The notes under the pieces are model-generated. The model made no database searches, was not told where the DNA came from, and saw only the letters and a list, made by a program, of their open reading frames with translations. The translations under genes and the position numbers were made by a program. DNA of 33,452 bases from Nocardia sp. (lineage in GTDB: Bacteria > Actinomycetota > Actinomycetes > Mycobacteriales > Mycobacteriaceae), in contig NZ_JAODNK010000077.1 in NCBI RefSeq assembly GCF_025465275.1, positions 1-33,452 on the forward strand, written 5' to 3'. Of this stretch, positions 30,540 through 33,452 are shown piece by piece. The first letter of the stretch is position 1. Each line of letters starts with the position of its first letter.

Positions 30540-31478
30540 TCAGGCCTCCGGCGGGACCTCGGTGAGCTCCGGCTTCGGGGCCTTCACGAGCTCCGGCTTC
30601 GACACGGGCTTCGTGAGCTCCGGGCGCGGCAGGAACGTCGTGAACAAATCATTGGCGCGGCGCATGGCGAACTCGTACGGCCAGGCGAACTTGCGCACCC
30701 ACCAGTAACCGAACCGAATATCGAACTGGGTGTGAATCAGATACCGGCCCTTCTGCACTCCCGTGAGAATCGACTGCGCCACCTCGTCCGGATTCTTGGC
30801 GTGCCGCCGGAAACGATTGATCCACGCCTGGATTCGCGGATCGTCCCGATCCACGCCGACAATATCCACGCTCTGCACCAGCGGAGTGTCCACCGCACCC
30901 GGCACCACCAGGTGCACGGAGATATCGTGCCGCTCCAGATCGAACCGCAGCACCTCGGAGACCCCGCGCAGCCCGAACTTGCTGGCGCTGTAGGCCGCAT
31001 GCCACGGGAAGGCCATCAGCCCGGCCGCCGAGGACACATTCACCAGCGCCCCGCCGCGTCCGGCCTTGATCATCGGCGGTACAAAATTCTCGATCACGTG
31101 GATGGGACCCATGAGGTTCACATCCACCATGCGCTTCCAGTGCTTGTGCTCGAGGTTCTCGACCGTGCCCCAGGTCGAGACGCCCGCGATATTCATCACC
31201 ACATCGAGCGCACCGACCTGCTCGTGCACCTGTCTCGCGAAGGCGGTGACGGCGTCGTAATCGCTGATATCGAGGGCCTGCGCGTAGTCGACGACCCCGC
31301 CCGCGGCGCGGATCTCCGCGACCGCCGAATCCAGGCCGTCGGAATTCACGTCCGTCAGGACCAGCTGCGCACCGCTACGGGCCGCGGCCAGGGCGGTGGA
31401 GCGCCCGATGCCGCTGGCAGCTCCGGTGATCAGAGTCTTCTTGCCGCTGAAGCTTCGCTCGCGCACGCCGGTCCACAT
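30540..31478 (-). CDS. SDR family oxidoreductase with Pro-rich C-terminal tail
   Basis: A 312-aa classical SDR. It has the cofactor motif TGAASGIGRS near residue 18, an acidic residue after beta-2 (LTDVN) suggesting NAD(H), the NIAG motif, the active-site Ser in NVSSAAG, and the catalytic YSASK. Beyond the usual core (about 260 aa) it continues with a basic-aromatic stretch RFGYWWVRKFAWPYEFAMRR, which could be membrane-associated. The tail then carries three PEL repeats (PELTK, PELVK, PELTE). The tail is encoded by a repeated GAGCTCCGG-type unit, seen on the plus strand at 30564-30622. Substrate unknown. It is convergent with soxR, with a tiny CCTGA/TCAGG hairpin spanning both stops at 30531-30544. 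Confidence 0.9.
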   Translation of the reverse strand: MWTGVRERSFSGKKTLITGAASGIGRSTALAAARSGAQLVLTDVNSDGLDSAVAEIRAAGGVVDYAQALDISDYDAVTAFARQVHEQVGALDVVMNIAGVSTWGTVENLEHKHWKRMVDVNLMGPIHVIENFVPPMIKAGRGGALVNVSSAAGLMAFPWHAAYSASKFGLRGVSEVLRFDLERHDISVHLVVPGAVDTPLVQSVDIVGVDRDDPRIQAWINRFRRHAKNPDEVAQSILTGVQKGRYLIHTQFDIRFGYWWVRKFAWPYEFAMRRANDLFTTFLPRPELTKPVSKPELVKAPKPELTEVPPEA

Positions 31479-31564
31479 CCCTTGATCGCCCCTTTAGTCC
31501 ACGAACGTACTACGCGCTCAGGTGCGCTCGCGAGCAGCGCGTCCCACCGACTGCGCCCCTATTT

Positions 31565-33430
31565 TCAGGGGGTACCCATCCGCCCGGTACCCGGTAGATC
31601 CAGGTCGAGGGCGATTCGCCCGGCCGCCAGATGCTTCTCCACCTCGTCGGCGGGCATGGGTCGCGCGATCAGAAATCCCTGCGCACGATAGCACCCGAGG
31701 GCCACCAGGGTGCGGGCCGCGACGGTCGTTTCCACACCCTCGCCCACCACCCCGAGACCGAACGAACCGGCCAGTCCGACAATCGATTTCACAATGGCTA
31801 GGTCGTCCGCGCTGGCGCCCAGGCGCTGCACGAAACCCCGGTCGATCTTGACCGCGTCGACCGGGAGCGCCTTGAGATGCGAAAGCGAGGAATAGCCGGT
31901 ACCGAAGTCGTCGATGGCGATCTGCACACCCATGCGCTTGAGGCCGCGCAGCGTCACCTGGGTGCGCGCGAGATCCTGCACCACCACATGTTCGGTGATC
32001 TCCAGGCAGACCGAACTGCCGTCGATGCCGAAGCGCCGCAGAATCCCCTCCATGGTCTCCACGAAGTCGAGACTCACCAGCTGCACCGGCGACACATTGA
32101 TACGAATGACCACGCTGGAGGCCAACCCGCGCCGACGCCACGACGCGAACTGCTCGCAGGCCGTGCGAATCACCCAGCGCCCCAGCTCACCGGCGAGATT
32201 GGTGGCTTCCGCGACCCCGACGAACGCTCCCGGCGGCAGCAGTCCACGGGTCGGATGCTGCCAGCGCACCAGCGCTTCCAGGGCCACCACCCGGCCGGTG
32301 CGTAGATCGACTTCCGGCTGGTAGTGCAGGATCAGCGAGCCGTCCGACACCGCGCCGCGCAGGTTCAGCTCGACATCGTCCTGCAGTTCGAACTGGGCGC
32401 GCATGGCATCGGTGAAGACCGCGACGCCGTTGCCGCCGCTCGACTTCGCCGACAGCAGTGCGTGATCGGCGCGGCGCAGCACATCGGCAACCGTGGTCTC
32501 CCCCGGAATGCCCACGGCCACACCGACACTCGCGCCGCGGCTAACCGTCTCCCCGCCGACCGTCACCCGGCGGGCGATCAGCTGCTGAATACGCGTGGCC
32601 TCCAGATCGGCCGCGCCGGCATCCATCGGCTTGGCCGGGACAATGACGAACTCGTCGCCGCCCAGCCGCGCGATCATGTCGCCGGGATCGAGGTGATCAC
32701 GCAGCCGCGTAGCCAGCGTGCGAATGAAATTGTCCCCGGCCGTATGCCCGAGGAAGTCATTGAGCGCCTTGAGCCGATCCAGATCCAGGAAGAACGCCGC
32801 CACCGGACCGGGAGCTCCGGTCCGCAGCCGCTCCTCCATATGCTCGAGCAGCGCGCGCCGGTTGGCCAGCCCGGTCAGGTCGTCGTGCATGGCGATATAG
32901 CGCAGCCGCTCCTCGGCCACCACGCGTGCCTGCAGCTGGGCGAACAGCGCGGCAATCGCCTTGAGCACATTGAGCTCTCGCGTACTCCATTCGCGATCGC
33001 CCTCCTTGACGAAACCGAGCACACCGGTCGATTCGCCGCGCGATACCAGCGGCACACACGCCATCGACACCTGCGGAATCCCGGAGGACAGGTGGATCGT
33101 GTGCTGATAGTCGGCATGTTCGGGGATCGGCCGCACGATCAGCGGCTCGGTGGCGTTCTCCAGCTTCGCGAACACCGAGTCGGCGCGATCGAAGTAGGTG
33201 ACGCGCAGTGGGTCCGGTTCGATGGTGACCGAACGGCTCGGCCACTCCGCAATGAGCACGGAGGCGCGTCGTTCCCGGTCGGTGTGGCGCAGGTAGCTGA
33301 AGTCCACATCGAAATGCTCGACGAGCCAGGACAGCACGCGCTCACTCGCCGCCACCATCGTGGTGGCGTCGACACCCATCAACTCGGAGGCAACCTGGGT
33401 TACCAGTGAGTCGAGCGTCTGCCGAGGCAC
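31565..33430 (-). CDS. GAF-GGDEF-EAL cyclic-di-GMP turnover protein
   Basis: A 621-aa signalling protein with the architecture of M. tuberculosis Rv1354c. A GAF domain (about residues 20-170, with VSMACVPLVSRGESTGVLGF) precedes a GGDEF domain with intact RLGGDEF (257-261) and an EAL domain with EALVRW starting at residue 385. The EAL metal and substrate motifs are complete: EITEH, IDDFGTGYSSL, KIDRGFV and GEGVET. Both diguanylate cyclase and phosphodiesterase activity are therefore plausible. The RxxD inhibitory site upstream of GGDEF is absent (the stretch reads DPGD). There are no membrane segments, so it should be cytosolic. The start is GTG 33430 preceded by GGAG; the frame is open to the window edge, so a longer form cannot be excluded. 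Confidence 0.93.
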   Translation of the reverse strand: MPRQTLDSLVTQVASELMGVDATTMVAASERVLSWLVEHFDVDFSYLRHTDRERRASVLIAEWPSRSVTIEPDPLRVTYFDRADSVFAKLENATEPLIVRPIPEHADYQHTIHLSSGIPQVSMACVPLVSRGESTGVLGFVKEGDREWSTRELNVLKAIAALFAQLQARVVAEERLRYIAMHDDLTGLANRRALLEHMEERLRTGAPGPVAAFFLDLDRLKALNDFLGHTAGDNFIRTLATRLRDHLDPGDMIARLGGDEFVIVPAKPMDAGAADLEATRIQQLIARRVTVGGETVSRGASVGVAVGIPGETTVADVLRRADHALLSAKSSGGNGVAVFTDAMRAQFELQDDVELNLRGAVSDGSLILHYQPEVDLRTGRVVALEALVRWQHPTRGLLPPGAFVGVAEATNLAGELGRWVIRTACEQFASWRRRGLASSVVIRINVSPVQLVSLDFVETMEGILRRFGIDGSSVCLEITEHVVVQDLARTQVTLRGLKRMGVQIAIDDFGTGYSSLSHLKALPVDAVKIDRGFVQRLGASADDLAIVKSIVGLAGSFGLGVVGEGVETTVAARTLVALGCYRAQGFLIARPMPADEVEKHLAAGRIALDLDLPGTGRMGTP

Positions 33431-33452
33431 CTTGTCTCCGATCCCATCAGCG

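Overview
The window looks like chromosomal DNA of a mycolic-acid actinomycete, most probably Nocardia. It is strongly GC-rich, uses GTG starts, and carries an actinobacterial housekeeping backbone: ispE, rsmA/ksgA, rpfB, tatD, metG, rsmI, pmt and arcA. From memory this is the gene order of the Mycobacterium tuberculosis Rv1001-Rv1011 region. Against that backbone, accessory blocks are inserted at three places. No mobile-element gene, tRNA, rRNA or CRISPR array was seen.

Layout. Positions 1-840 hold the 3' part of an LLM-class flavin oxidoreductase. From 961 to 3346 lie ispE and an SDR gene (both minus strand) and a divergent TetR regulator, with two matching TetR-type palindromes in the divergent promoter. 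From 3375 to 6856 is a copper-efflux operon: a CsoR-like operator, a CopZ-like chaperone, a membrane-anchored His-rich protein and a CopA P-type ATPase, closed by a 14-bp hairpin. An LpqN/LpqT-like gene follows and meets rsmA tail to tail. Positions 8340-12328 form an island of two tandem secreted lipases and an SDR. It is bounded by inverted copies of a complex palindromic repeat, one next to the rsmA start and the other 2 bp past the rpfB stop. Then come rpfB, tatD and metG.

The most interesting part is 16434-25528, a tightly packed plus-strand cluster. It encodes two OleA-type thiolases, an OleC-type ANL enzyme (beta-lactone synthetase), a 90-residue membrane protein, an OleD-type reductase, an HxxxD acyltransferase and an MMPL exporter. 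This matches the logic of the lipstatin (lst) and nocardiolactone (nlt) long-chain beta-lactone pathways. The two thiolases show a reciprocal split active site: one keeps the nucleophilic Cys and has Gln where OleA has Glu, while the other keeps the Glu and has lost Cys, His and Asn. No OleB decarboxylase is present, so the beta-lactone rather than an olefin should be the product. An acyltransferase, a small membrane protein, an exporter and a roughly 200-residue Ala-rich insert in the ANL enzyme are the potentially new elements.

After the cluster the backbone resumes with rsmI and pmt (divergent), then arcA with a short GntR regulator, and soxR with a near-consensus SoxR operator touching its start codon. 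A C-terminally extended SDR and a GAF-GGDEF-EAL cyclic-di-GMP protein close the window. Two copies of a second palindromic repeat sit at the convergent junctions mmpL/rsmI and pmt/gntR, where they probably act as bidirectional terminators.
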